Part shown: one piece after another, positions 7,807 through 15,551 of the stretch
How positions within the stretch are numbered: position 1 is the stretch's first letter
How the letters are laid out: the number at the start of each line of letters is the position of its first letter
Source: Nitrospiraceae bacterium
GTDB lineage: Bacteria; Nitrospirota; Nitrospiria; Nitrospirales; Nitrospiraceae
NCBI GenBank assembly: GCA_023248355.1
Contig: JAHFES010000002.1
Coordinates: forward strand, 1-49,713
Direction of reading: 5' to 3'
DNA: 49,713 nucleotides
The notes under the pieces: generated by a model
Seen by the model: the letters and a program-made list of their open reading frames with translations, nothing else
The model's database searches: none
What the model was told of the DNA's origin: nothing
Made by a program: the position numbers and the translations under genes

Positions 7807-8889
7807 GTGGGGGATCAGGTCGCAGAGCAGATTGCCGCCCTTCGGGATGAGGACTGGGCGATTCGCGAGGAAGCGGCCACGCTGCTGGGTGGTTTGAAAG
7901 ATGCCCGGGCGGTGCGTCCACTGGTGTCGATCCTCCGGGACCGTGATCGGTCCGTGCGAGAAGCGGCGATTGGGGCGCTCACGTCCATTGGAGAGCCATC
8001 CGTGGTTGCCCTAGGAGCTTGCCTCACGGATCCAGAACTCTCGGTACAAGAAGCCGCATCGACAGTGTTGGCCTCAATAGCGGACGAGCGCGTGCTCGGC
8101 CCGCTTGTGCGTGCCTTACGCAGCTTGGATTGGATTGTGCGGATGCACGCGGCCAAGGCTTTGGGGCGTATCAAAGACCCGGGATCGATTCAGCCCTTGA
8201 TCCCCTTGCTACAGGATAAGGTGAAAGCGGTCCGAGAGGAGACGTCCACTGCGTTGGCGGCTATCGGTGAAGCCGCGATCCCTGCGCTGTTAGAGACGCT
8301 GACGCATCAGGACTGGCTGATTCGCCTCCATGCCGTGGAGTCATTGGGAAAAACGAAGTCTCAAAAAGCGGTGGAGCCGCTACTTTCAGCGCTGTTCAAT
8401 GATAGGGATTCCGCCGTTCGCGAAGATGCGATTCGCGCGTTGGGGGATATCGGCGATCCGCAGGCCGTCGAGTTCTTGTTCGCCGCGATGAAAGAACCGG
8501 GACTCCGTACGTTGGCGGTCGAGGCGCTCGGACGCATCGGCGATCGCAGGGCGGTGCCCATCTTGATCGAGGTTGTGACCGGGGCCAATCCGCCGGAAGT
8601 GACGCGTGCCGTCGCAGGCTGTGGGGATCAGTGGAACGAAGAAGTCATCACGCAGGGTGCCGCCGTCCGCGCTCTGGGCGCGATCGGCGACGAGTCGGCG
8701 CTCCCCACCCTGGTGGCGGCGCTTGAACCCACGTTCACCAGAGCGGAGGCTGCAAGCGCATTGGCACGGTTTGGCTCGAAAGTGATTCCGTTTCTCCTTC
8801 CCTTGTTGACCGGACCGCGGGATGAAAATGTGCGGTATCACGTGAAGGAGACGCTGGCGCTCGTGGGCTGGCGGGCAGGGCGTCTTTAA
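7807..8889 (+). CDS. HEAT-repeat protein (HEAT-2)
   Basis: A 360-residue protein starting at a GTG preceded by a strong AGGAGG 6 bases upstream (the ORF-track start at 7771 has none). It consists of about ten HEAT repeats ('DEDWAIREEAATLLGGLKDARAV', 'DRDSAVREDAIRALGDIGDP'), cytoplasmic, with no catalytic motif. As in HEAT-1, one insertion near the C-terminal third carries a single Cys ('ANPPEVTRAVAGCGDQWNEE', about residues 258-277), which hints that the two are paralogues of one design. A weak candidate promoter (TTGACC at about 7752) lies in the space shared with the divergent propeller gene. It is followed by a palindromic repeat and HEAT-3. It probably acts as a protein-binding scaffold. 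Confidence 0.85.
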   Translation: MGDQVAEQIAALRDEDWAIREEAATLLGGLKDARAVRPLVSILRDRDRSVREAAIGALTSIGEPSVVALGACLTDPELSVQEAASTVLASIADERVLGPLVRALRSLDWIVRMHAAKALGRIKDPGSIQPLIPLLQDKVKAVREETSTALAAIGEAAIPALLETLTHQDWLIRLHAVESLGKTKSQKAVEPLLSALFNDRDSAVREDAIRALGDIGDPQAVEFLFAAMKEPGLRTLAVEALGRIGDRRAVPILIEVVTGANPPEVTRAVAGCGDQWNEEVITQGAAVRALGAIGDESALPTLVAALEPTFTRAEAASALARFGSKVIPFLLPLLTGPRDENVRYHVKETLALVGWRAGRL

Positions 8890-8891
8890 AA

Positions 8892-8966
8892 ATTTAAAAT
8901 GCAAAGTGAAAAATTCAAAAATCGGCTCAGCCGACATTTTGCATTTTGAATTTTTACTTTTGCATT
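8892..8966. repeat. AT-rich palindromic repeat, copy 1
   Basis: The space between HEAT-2 and HEAT-3 is almost wholly one inverted repeat: the arm AATGCAAAGTGAAAAATTC (8898-8920) against TTTTGAATTTTTACTTTTG (8944-8966), differing by one or two positions over 23. The centre contains a smaller GC-rich palindrome (TCGGCTCAGCCGA, 8922-8934). A related element built from the same CACTTT/AAATTTTT words lies before pnp. The RNA would form a long AU-rich hairpin capped by a GC hairpin. Confidence 0.75.
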
Positions 8967-8976
8967 AGAAACAGCC

Positions 8977-10077
8977 ATGTCCAAGGAAACGATTGAAACA
9001 CTGGTTTCTGAGCTGACCCACGAAGAGGATTGGCGCCGGATGCGGGCCACTGCGGCTTGCGTGGCCGGTGGACCTCGGGCGGTGCAGGCGCTGGTCGAGG
9101 CGCTTCGTTCCGGGACGTCCGAACTGAAAAAAGAAGTGGCGGCCATGTTGGCCCGTATCAAAGACCCGCAGGCAGGAGTGGCGCTGGTCGGTCTGTTGGA
9201 AGACGAGGATGACGTGGCTCGGAAGGCGGGCGCGGCGGCGTTAGAGCAGATGGCCGGGGTGCTCGATACGGAGACCGCCGCGGCGCTGGTGGCGTTGCTT
9301 CCCAAGTATCAAGAAGGGGAGGCGCGACAGCTGATGACGCATCTGGTCGGAGCGATTCCGACTGCCGTCATCCCGCTCTGCGAGATGCTCAAGCATCCGG
9401 ATCCGGAAGCGCAGGTGACGGCGGCGACGATGCTCGATCAGCTCCTGGATCCCCGGTCCATCGATGCGTTTATCGATGCGATGGGCCAGCCGGCCGTCCG
9501 TGATATCGCCGTCGGGACATTGAAGAAGCTGCAGGCGATTCGCGAACGGATCGATGAGACGTTCGACGCGCTGCGTGCGGTTGAGGGGGCGAGCGAACGG
9601 GAAGAAGCGCGGATGTCGACGGTGATCCATCTATTGGGCATCGGGCGGCCCAGCGTTGAAATTTTGATCGAATATCTCGAAGACGACGATTGGCTTGTGC
9701 GCGAAGCGGCCGCCGATTTGCTGGGGAAGATCGCCGATGTACGGGCCGTGGAACCGTTGATGAAGCGGCTTGAACGGGACAAGGATACCGGTGTGAAAGA
9801 GCTGGCGATCAAGGCGTTGGGATTGATCGGCGATGCCCGGCCCACCCAGCTCTATCTTGAAGCGATCCCGATCCGGCCGCTGCGTGTGTATGCGATGGAG
9901 GCCCTGGCGAAGATCAAGGATGTGGAAGTGTTGCGCCCCCACAAGGAACTGTTTGATCGGCTGAGGACGGATCGCGATGGGCTGGTCGCCTACAATGCGG
10001 GCTTAATCGCTGATAAACTCGAGGCTTTGGCTGGAACGGAAGTCATGGGTCAGGAAGGGAACAACGAGGATGAGTAA
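8977..10077 (+). CDS. HEAT-repeat protein (HEAT-3)
   Basis: A 366-residue cytoplasmic HEAT-repeat protein. Recognisable repeats include 'EEDWRRMRATAACVAGGPRAV', 'EDEDDVARKAGAAALEQMA', 'DDDWLVREAAADLLGKIADVRAV' and 'DKDTGVKELAIKALGLIGDAR'. The middle repeats (about 90-210) are more degenerate than in its neighbours and include a charged stretch ('EGASEREEARMS'). There is no good ribosome-binding site before the ATG, which directly follows the AT-rich palindrome; the end overlaps the HEAT-4 start by 8 bases (ATGAGTAA), so the two are translationally coupled. No enzyme motif is seen; a scaffold function is inferred. Confidence 0.82.
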   Translation: MSKETIETLVSELTHEEDWRRMRATAACVAGGPRAVQALVEALRSGTSELKKEVAAMLARIKDPQAGVALVGLLEDEDDVARKAGAAALEQMAGVLDTETAAALVALLPKYQEGEARQLMTHLVGAIPTAVIPLCEMLKHPDPEAQVTAATMLDQLLDPRSIDAFIDAMGQPAVRDIAVGTLKKLQAIRERIDETFDALRAVEGASEREEARMSTVIHLLGIGRPSVEILIEYLEDDDWLVREAAADLLGKIADVRAVEPLMKRLERDKDTGVKELAIKALGLIGDARPTQLYLEAIPIRPLRVYAMEALAKIKDVEVLRPHKELFDRLRTDRDGLVAYNAGLIADKLEALAGTEVMGQEGNNEDE

Positions 10078-10834
10078 CGAGACGGAATCTGATCGGATTG
10101 ATCAGCTCATTTCAGCCTTGCGTGATGAGAACGAAGCTCTGCGCGACCACGCCATTGCGAGTCTTGGCCAGGCCGGCGCGGATGCGATTCCCCGCTTGAT
10201 CGGCTTGATGGCTGATGAGGATGTGGTGATTCGCGAAGCCGCGACCAGTGCGGCGGTGCGGATCGGGCCGTCGGTCTTCGAGCCGATGCTTGAGGCGTTG
10301 CAGGACGATGAATGGGCGATTCGAGAGCAAGCGGCGTCAGCGCTCGGCAAGCTCAAAGACCCCCGCGCGGTCGATCCGCTGGTCGCGGCGCTCAAGGACA
10401 AGGATGGGGCTGTGCGGACGGCGGCGGTCTGGGCGTTGGAGCGGATCGGCGATCCCCGTGCGGTGCCCGGATTGATCGAGGTGCTCACGGATAGTACCTT
10501 GCGGGAGGATGTCGCCCGTGTGCTCAAAAAGATCGGCGATGCCCGGGCGGTTGAGGCGCTGATCGATGGACTCTTGGGCAACAACTGGATGGTGCGGCGT
10601 CATGCGGCAGAGGCGCTGGGGAAAATAGGCGATCAACGCGGGATCAACCCGTTGATCGAGTCGCTCAAAGATGAAGACTGGCTCGTGCGCCGCAATGCTG
10701 CCGAGTCGCTCGCTCGGCTCGGGGCGAAAGAGGCCATTCAGCCGCTGTTACCGCTGCTGGAAGATGAAAACACAATGGTGCAAGAAACGGTCGAGGGCGT
10801 GTTAGCCAGTCTCGGGTGGAAGTCGAAACCATAA
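10070..10834 (+). CDS. HEAT-repeat protein (HEAT-4)
   Basis: A 254-residue protein made of about eight very regular HEAT repeats ('DDEWAIREQAASALGKLKDPRAV', 'DKDGAVRTAAVWALERIGDPRAV', 'DEDWLVRRNAAESLARLG'), the most canonical array of the cluster and without insertions. Its ATG lies inside the end of HEAT-3. It ends with 'GVLASLGWKSKP', similar to the 'LEKLGWSP' and 'LALVGWRAG' endings of HEAT-1 and HEAT-2, which supports common ancestry. It is cytoplasmic and probably binds proteins; no partner can be named. Confidence 0.85.
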   Translation: MSNETESDRIDQLISALRDENEALRDHAIASLGQAGADAIPRLIGLMADEDVVIREAATSAAVRIGPSVFEPMLEALQDDEWAIREQAASALGKLKDPRAVDPLVAALKDKDGAVRTAAVWALERIGDPRAVPGLIEVLTDSTLREDVARVLKKIGDARAVEALIDGLLGNNWMVRRHAAEALGKIGDQRGINPLIESLKDEDWLVRRNAAESLARLGAKEAIQPLLPLLEDENTMVQETVEGVLASLGWKSKP

Positions 10835-10863
10835 CTGTTCACCTCACATAAAGGATACTTGTC

Positions 10864-11571
10864 ATGGCAGACGAAGCTCCAGCGAAGTTGATTCAGATCG
10901 GTCCCAAGGGCGGAGAGAAGAAGGACGGATTCAATCTGGTGACCGAACGGGTGGTGGCGGTGAACCCGGAGGCCAGGCAGATCGAAGTCGAGCTTTTGGC
11001 CTATGACGGCAAGACCGTGGTGCTCGAGGTGGCAGAGGAAGCGCTTGAGGACCTCAAGAAGCTGAAGGTCGGAGACGGGGCAACGATCCGGGTCGTAGAA
11101 GAGGGCGGAAAGCGCGTTGCCAAAAGTTTTAGGATTCGTGCGAAAGATCCCAATGCGGCTAAGGCCGACGCCATGTTGCTCGATCTCAAAGATTCGCACT
11201 GGTTGAATCGGAAATATGCGGCTGAAGTCCTGGGCGAGCTCAAAGAGCAGCGGGCTGTTGATCCGCTGGTGGGGGCCTTGATCGATGAAGTCGGCGACGT
11301 CCGGCAGCGCGCCTATGATTCCTTGATCAAGCTCGGCGGTATTTCCGTCCCTTCGCTCATTCCGTTGCTCGTGTCGGAGGAAGATGAGATCCGTCAATCC
11401 GCAACGGAAATTATCCGGAAGATTGGCAAGCCAGCCGTAGAACCGCTGGCGACGGCCTTGACCGATGCTGATGATCGGTTGAAGACCCGGATCATGAAAG
11501 TCTTGGACCGGATGGGGTACAAGCCGAAAACGAAGGATGACGCAAAGGCCGAGTTACCTCGGCTGACATAA
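10864..11571 (+). CDS. Protein with N-terminal beta domain and C-terminal HEAT repeats (HEAT-5)
   Basis: A 235-residue protein; the start is supported by AAAGGA 8 bases upstream. Residues about 1-97 form a non-HEAT domain rich in beta strands ('DGFNLVTERVVAVNPEARQI', 'KTVVLEVAEEALEDLKKLKV', 'GDGATIRVVEEGGKRVAKS') that looks like a small barrel; I do not recognise the family. Residues about 103-225 carry four HEAT repeats ('DSHWLNRKYAAEVLGELKEQRAV', 'EEDEIRQSATEIIRKIGKPAV'). It is the last gene of the plus-strand HEAT group, 29 bases after HEAT-4, and ends 3 bases before the convergent ugd stop. The extra domain may connect the HEAT solenoid to a specific ligand or RNA/protein partner, which is speculative. 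Confidence 0.8.
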   Translation: MADEAPAKLIQIGPKGGEKKDGFNLVTERVVAVNPEARQIEVELLAYDGKTVVLEVAEEALEDLKKLKVGDGATIRVVEEGGKRVAKSFRIRAKDPNAAKADAMLLDLKDSHWLNRKYAAEVLGELKEQRAVDPLVGALIDEVGDVRQRAYDSLIKLGGISVPSLIPLLVSEEDEIRQSATEIIRKIGKPAVEPLATALTDADDRLKTRIMKVLDRMGYKPKTKDDAKAELPRLT

Positions 11572-11574
11572 GCG

Positions 11575-12903
11575 TCATGATGATTTTTTCTGTGGGTTTT
11601 GTGCCGGTCGTCCCACTGAGACGTGCTTGAACCCGACAGCCGTCACCCGTTCGGGTTCATACACGTTGCGAAGGTCGATTAACACCGGCTGGCGCATCAC
11701 GACTCGCAGCTTGTCAAAGTCCAGGTTACGGAACTGATTCCACTCGGTCATGATGATCAGGGCATCAGCTCCTTCGGCCGTGTCGTAGATATCACGGCAG
11801 GCCTGGAGTCCTGGAAGTGTCCGGCAGGCTTCTTCAAGCGCGGCTGGATCGTACGCGCGGATCGTGGCGCCTTCGGCCAGGAGTTCCTGTCCGATCGCCA
11901 GTGCGGGGGCCTCTCGAAGATCATTGGTATTTGGTTTGAACGACAGCCCTAGCATCCCAAAGGTCTTTCCTTTTACTCCTCCCGCAGCCTCGCGAACCTT
12001 GGCAATCATCTGCTTTCTCTGAGTGTCGTTCACCCGTGACGCGGCTGACGCGATTTCCATGGGGTAGCCATGACGTTCACCGGTCTGAATGAGCGCGGCA
12101 AGATCTTTGGGGAAACACGATCCTCCAAATCCGGGTCCTGCGTGGAGAAACTTCGCTCCGATTCGGTGATCGAGCCCCATCCCCTTCGCGACCATTTGCA
12201 CGTTGGCACCAACGCGCTCGCAGAGATTGGCGATCTCGTTGATAAAGGAAATCTTCGTAGCCAGGAACGCGTTGGAGGCGTATTTGATCAATTCGGCGGT
12301 CGGGACGTCGGTGACCACGATCGGTGTTTCAATGAGGTACAGAGGTCGATACAGATCCTTCATAATCGCGACAGCCTGATCACTGTCTGCGCCGATCACC
12401 ACGCGATTCGGTCGCATGAAATCCTCAATGGCCGAACCTTCCCGGAGGAACTCCGGATTGGAGACGATATCGAAGCGGATTGCCTCTTTTTGGGTCTTCT
12501 TGACAACCTCCCGAATGGTTTCTCCCGTTCCCACTGGCACAGTCGACTTAGTGACGATGACCTTATAGCCGGTCATATGGCGAGCGATACCGCGCCCCAC
12601 CTCTTTAACAAATGACAGATTAGCGGATCCGTCTTCGCTCGGTGGTGTGCCCACCGCAATGAAGATGACGAGAGCTTTGTCGACAGCTTTTGCAATATCG
12701 GTCGTAAACGTGAGGCGGTTTTCCTTGATTCCCTTGGCGACCAGCTCGGTAATCCCCGGTTCATAAAAAGGGACATCGCCCTTCTCGAGACGCTCGATGC
12801 GTGTAGCATCGTTGTCCATACAGGTGACGTTCACGCCGAACTCAGCGAAACATGCCCCTGTGACCAGTCCAACATAGCCGGTTCCAATGACGCTAATGTG
12901 CAT
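11575..12903 (-). CDS. ugd: UDP-glucose 6-dehydrogenase
   Basis: This cytoplasmic enzyme oxidises UDP-glucose twice with NAD to UDP-glucuronate, a precursor of envelope and extracellular polysaccharides. The 442-residue protein has the Rossmann motif at its start ('MHISVIGTGYVGLVTGACFAE'), the catalytic Cys in 'GPGFGGSCFPKDL' (near residue 262) and the C-terminal UDP-binding region ('FGMLGLSFKPNTNDLREAP'), full length for the family. I chose the ATG at 12903 because GAGGAG lies about 8 bases upstream and the motif follows at once; the ORF-track extension to 12951 is not needed. It is monocistronic with its own promoter (12942-12970) and converges on HEAT-5 with only 3 bases between stops and no terminator visible. 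Confidence 0.95.
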   Translation of the reverse strand: MHISVIGTGYVGLVTGACFAEFGVNVTCMDNDATRIERLEKGDVPFYEPGITELVAKGIKENRLTFTTDIAKAVDKALVIFIAVGTPPSEDGSANLSFVKEVGRGIARHMTGYKVIVTKSTVPVGTGETIREVVKKTQKEAIRFDIVSNPEFLREGSAIEDFMRPNRVVIGADSDQAVAIMKDLYRPLYLIETPIVVTDVPTAELIKYASNAFLATKISFINEIANLCERVGANVQMVAKGMGLDHRIGAKFLHAGPGFGGSCFPKDLAALIQTGERHGYPMEIASAASRVNDTQRKQMIAKVREAAGGVKGKTFGMLGLSFKPNTNDLREAPALAIGQELLAEGATIRAYDPAALEEACRTLPGLQACRDIYDTAEGADALIIMTEWNQFRNLDFDKLRVVMRQPVLIDLRNVYEPERVTAVGFKHVSVGRPAQNPQKKSS

Positions 12904-12941
12904 GGTAAGTCTCCTCAGAAGAGTGAATGGTGCTAGGTGGA

Positions 12942-12970
12942 AGTATAGCAATCAGGGTAGGGGGGAGCAA
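12942..12970 (-). promoter_or_regulatory. Candidate sigma70 promoter for ugd
   Basis: On the minus strand TTGCTC, 17 bases, then TATACT, with TG one base before the -10 (extended -10 TGCTATACT). It lies about 40 bases upstream of the ugd start. Assigned by pattern only. Confidence 0.55.
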
Positions 12971-13019
12971 CGAATTACAGCCTTTGATCTTCCCAACGAA
13001 GGGTCAACTGGTTACTTCA

Positions 13020-13049
13020 TTGACTCTTGGAAAATGTGTTGAGTAGAAT
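13020..13049 (+). promoter_or_regulatory. Candidate sigma70 promoter for the spermidine-synthase-like gene
   Basis: TTGACT, 18-base spacer, TAGAAT on the plus strand, about 100 bases before the ATG at 13147. The same hexamer pair also precedes the ferredoxin and alaC-like genes. Confidence 0.55.
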
Positions 13050-13146
13050 CCGACGCCGTTTCACAATGATCTAAAGACCGAATGATAGCCTTCACGCTTC
13101 ATTTAGCGACAAGCTTATTAAGCCTATCCCCCCTTCCGTTTGCACG

Positions 13147-14697
13147 ATGACGACGGAAGCTCCACGCATCTCCCGCGGCTTTCTTCTCTTCACCGCTCTT
13201 CTGACGGGTGCGGTGGTTATGGCATTGGAGATTCTCGGGAGCCGCCTGCTCGCGCCGGTGTTTGGAAATTCGCTGTTTGTCTGGGGCGCGCTGATCGGGG
13301 TCATTTTGGCCGCGATGAGCAGCGGCTATGCATTCGGTGGCTGGATTTCTGATCGCTATTCCGGTGGAGCGGTTCTCGCCGGACTTCTGCTCTTTGCAGG
13401 TAGCTGGACATTTCTCATCGCCTGGACCAGCCAGCCCATCTTGTTCCAAGTCGAAAAGTTTGTGCAGGACCCTCGATGGGGGCCATGCCTTGCGGCAGCC
13501 GTACTCCTTGCGCCTCCTGCGTTTGGCTTAAGCGGCGTGTTGCCGGCGATGTTGCGGTTGGCGGTGGCAGACATGGATCATCTGGGTCGCCACACCGGGC
13601 GTATGATCGCGCTTTCGACCGTCGGGAGCTTGGTGGGAACCTGGGGGACCGCGTTCTTTCTGTTGTCCTGGATTGGCAGTCAGGCCTTGGTGGCTTGGCT
13701 TGGGGGAATCCAAGTGGCGCTCGGCCTTCTGTGGTTGTGGAGGGGAATGTCCGCGCGTCCACTCGTGCTGCTCATGGGTCTCGTGTGTTCCGTGGCGTTG
13801 GGGAGTGTAGCCCTGCATCCGATCCAGAGATTGAACGCCCCGGTCTATCAGGAAGATAGCCCTTATCAGCAGGTCCGTATTCGTGACGATCAACTCTTTC
13901 GTTATCTCGTGTTGGACCGAACGTTTCACGCCGTGATGTGGAAGTCCGATCCCGTCCCGCTCTTTCTCCCTTATAGTCAGTTGATGGTGGCCTCGCTGGC
14001 ATTGGCGTCCGAGCCAAAGCGTGGGCTCATTTTGGGTCATGGTGGTGGGTCATTGGCGAAATGGTTAGCGCAGTACTGGCCTTCACTTGAGCTGGATGTG
14101 GTGGAGTTTGATCCGACGGTAGTGCGTATGGCGGAAGCGTATTTTGATTACCATCCGCCAGCGAATCACCATGTGTCAGTCAGAGATGGACGAGCGTTTT
14201 TGAATGGGACAGATCGAACCTACGATGTGATCTGGATCGACGCGTTTGCGCGACACATGATTCCCTTCCATCTGACGACCGTGGAGTTTTTCTCGACCGT
14301 GCGGGCGCACTTGAATCCTGATGGAGTCGTCGCGGTCAACCTGGCGTCGTCTGGAGAAGGAGGCGATACGGCCAGAGCTGCGGCGGTGGTACAAACCATG
14401 AGGCGGGCATTCCCCGTTCTTGAAACCTTTGCGGTGAAGGGGCCGTGGAAGAGTGGACAGACCAAAGCCGAGAATCTTATTTTCTTCGGCGGCAGTCCGA
14501 TCGAAACAGGCGATCCAGATCATATCGTTGCGAAGGTCACGGAGATGGCGATGAATCGTCAACTGCCTGCGGAAGCGATCGCGCTTCTGAGCTCTCGTCG
14601 AGTCGAGCCTTGGCCGACAGGATTTGAACTGAGCGATGATTTCGCGCCCTACGATCTTCTGATCGGTAGGGAAGTCCTCAGTACGCAGGCGGACTAG
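13147..14697 (+). CDS. Membrane-fused spermidine-synthase-like protein
   Basis: A 516-residue protein of two parts. Residues about 10-215 hold six or seven hydrophobic segments ('GFLLFTALLTGAVVMALEIL', 'VWGALIGVILAAMSSGYAFG', 'VLAGLLLFAGSWTFLIA' and others), resembling the integral-membrane domain of fused MFS/spermidine-synthase proteins. Residues about 240-510 form a Rossmann methyltransferase-like domain with the nucleotide motif 'GLILGHGGGSLAKW' (about 292-305), the acidic 'DVVEFDPTVVRMAE' and 'YDVIWIDAF'. The canonical spermidine-synthase GGGDG is altered (HGGGS), so aminopropyl transfer to putrescine is not assured and the substrate is open. It is a single gene with a plausible promoter at 13020-13049; the start has no strong ribosome-binding site. 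Confidence 0.8.
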   Translation: MTTEAPRISRGFLLFTALLTGAVVMALEILGSRLLAPVFGNSLFVWGALIGVILAAMSSGYAFGGWISDRYSGGAVLAGLLLFAGSWTFLIAWTSQPILFQVEKFVQDPRWGPCLAAAVLLAPPAFGLSGVLPAMLRLAVADMDHLGRHTGRMIALSTVGSLVGTWGTAFFLLSWIGSQALVAWLGGIQVALGLLWLWRGMSARPLVLLMGLVCSVALGSVALHPIQRLNAPVYQEDSPYQQVRIRDDQLFRYLVLDRTFHAVMWKSDPVPLFLPYSQLMVASLALASEPKRGLILGHGGGSLAKWLAQYWPSLELDVVEFDPTVVRMAEAYFDYHPPANHHVSVRDGRAFLNGTDRTYDVIWIDAFARHMIPFHLTTVEFFSTVRAHLNPDGVVAVNLASSGEGGDTARAAAVVQTMRRAFPVLETFAVKGPWKSGQTKAENLIFFGGSPIETGDPDHIVAKVTEMAMNRQLPAEAIALLSSRRVEPWPTGFELSDDFAPYDLLIGREVLSTQAD

Positions 14698-14795
14698 TGT
14701 GTCCCGTCTAACCGATTGTATTCGTGTAGCAATAAGAACCACTATTGTAACTGCGCCGGCTATTCTTGTCCCAATAGCGTCAGCCCAAAAGCTGC

Positions 14796-14825
14796 TTGCT
14801 TCCGTTTTGACCCCTATGCTATAAG
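14796..14825 (+). promoter_or_regulatory. Candidate promoter for the cupredoxin gene
   Basis: TTGCTT, 18 bases, TATAAG with an extended TG (TGCTATAAG). It lies about 145 bases before the ATG at 14969, leaving an untranslated leader of about 135 bases in which I see no further clear element. Confidence 0.45.
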
Positions 14826-14968
14826 AGTCGCCTCGTGAGGTAGCAATTGTTGGCAAACGGTGTACATGTGAGAGTCGGAAGGCATCGAAGCAGTCAAGGC
14901 TATCAGAGCTTGGCGGAAGTTATTTACCAACCTAATCACATCTCTTCTTCTTTTTAAGGAGGTAGGTC

Positions 14969-15445
14969 ATGGGCAAGACGATGTTATCGGTCATCTTTGG
15001 CCTCGGGTTGATCATCGCTGGAGCCTCGGCTGCGTTTGCACTCCAAGCCGGTGGCGTCGAGATCGGCGATCTGGAAACCGGATCAGTCGTAGGCCAGTCA
15101 TTCAAGGAGCTTGAGGTGGATGCCTCGTTCTACGCCATCGAGATTGGCAACATGAAGACCTGGTATCCGCCGACGACCGTGATTGACTTCAAAAATCGTA
15201 CCGGTTCCCCAGTGCTCCTGAAGGTGACGAATAACTCGACAGCGGAGCATGGGTTTCAACTTAGCGCTAAAGTGAATCAATCTGCTCCAACTGTGTTGGA
15301 CACCAAGCTGGTTCTCAAGCCAGGTGAGACAAAGTATATCGGTGTCCCGACCAGCGATCTGTTCTATGCCGCGGGCAACGTTCTTGAGTACCGCTGCCAT
15401 CTGCATCCGGCTCACGTCGGTGGCAAGCTTGTGATGTTGAAGTAG
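14969..15445 (+). CDS. Exported cupredoxin-domain protein
   Basis: A 158-residue protein with a signal peptide (about 1-24, 'GLGLIIAGASAAFA') and a C-terminal cupredoxin fold. Likely type 1 copper ligands are His94 in 'AEHGFQ', Cys143 and His146 in 'EYRCHLHPAHVGGKLVM'. The position usually held by the axial Met of CxxHxxM is His149, which is uncommon. The ATG follows a strong AAGGAGG 8 bases upstream, and a perfect terminator follows the stop, so it is a well-expressed single gene. It would act in the periplasm, possibly as an electron carrier or copper-binding protein; in a nitrite-oxidising relative such proteins are plausible links to respiration, but this is inference. Confidence 0.85.
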   Translation: MGKTMLSVIFGLGLIIAGASAAFALQAGGVEIGDLETGSVVGQSFKELEVDASFYAIEIGNMKTWYPPTTVIDFKNRTGSPVLLKVTNNSTAEHGFQLSAKVNQSAPTVLDTKLVLKPGETKYIGVPTSDLFYAAGNVLEYRCHLHPAHVGGKLVMLK

Positions 15446-15480
15446 TTCAGTCGTCCTCCAGTCGGACGCGATCGAGATAA

Positions 15481-15520
15481 CAAAGGCCCCGGGGAAGAAA
15501 TTCCCGGGGCCTTTGTGTTT
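15481..15520 (+). terminator. Strong intrinsic terminator after the cupredoxin gene
   Basis: Stem CAAAGGCCCCGGG / CCCGGGGCCTTTG (13 bp perfect) with loop GAAGAAATT, followed by TGTTT. The A/T ends of the stem make it usable in both directions, and it also lies downstream of the minus-strand gene that ends at 15552. Confidence 0.9.
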
Positions 15521-15551
15521 CATCTAAGGGCCAGCTGGTCCTAGCGATCGT

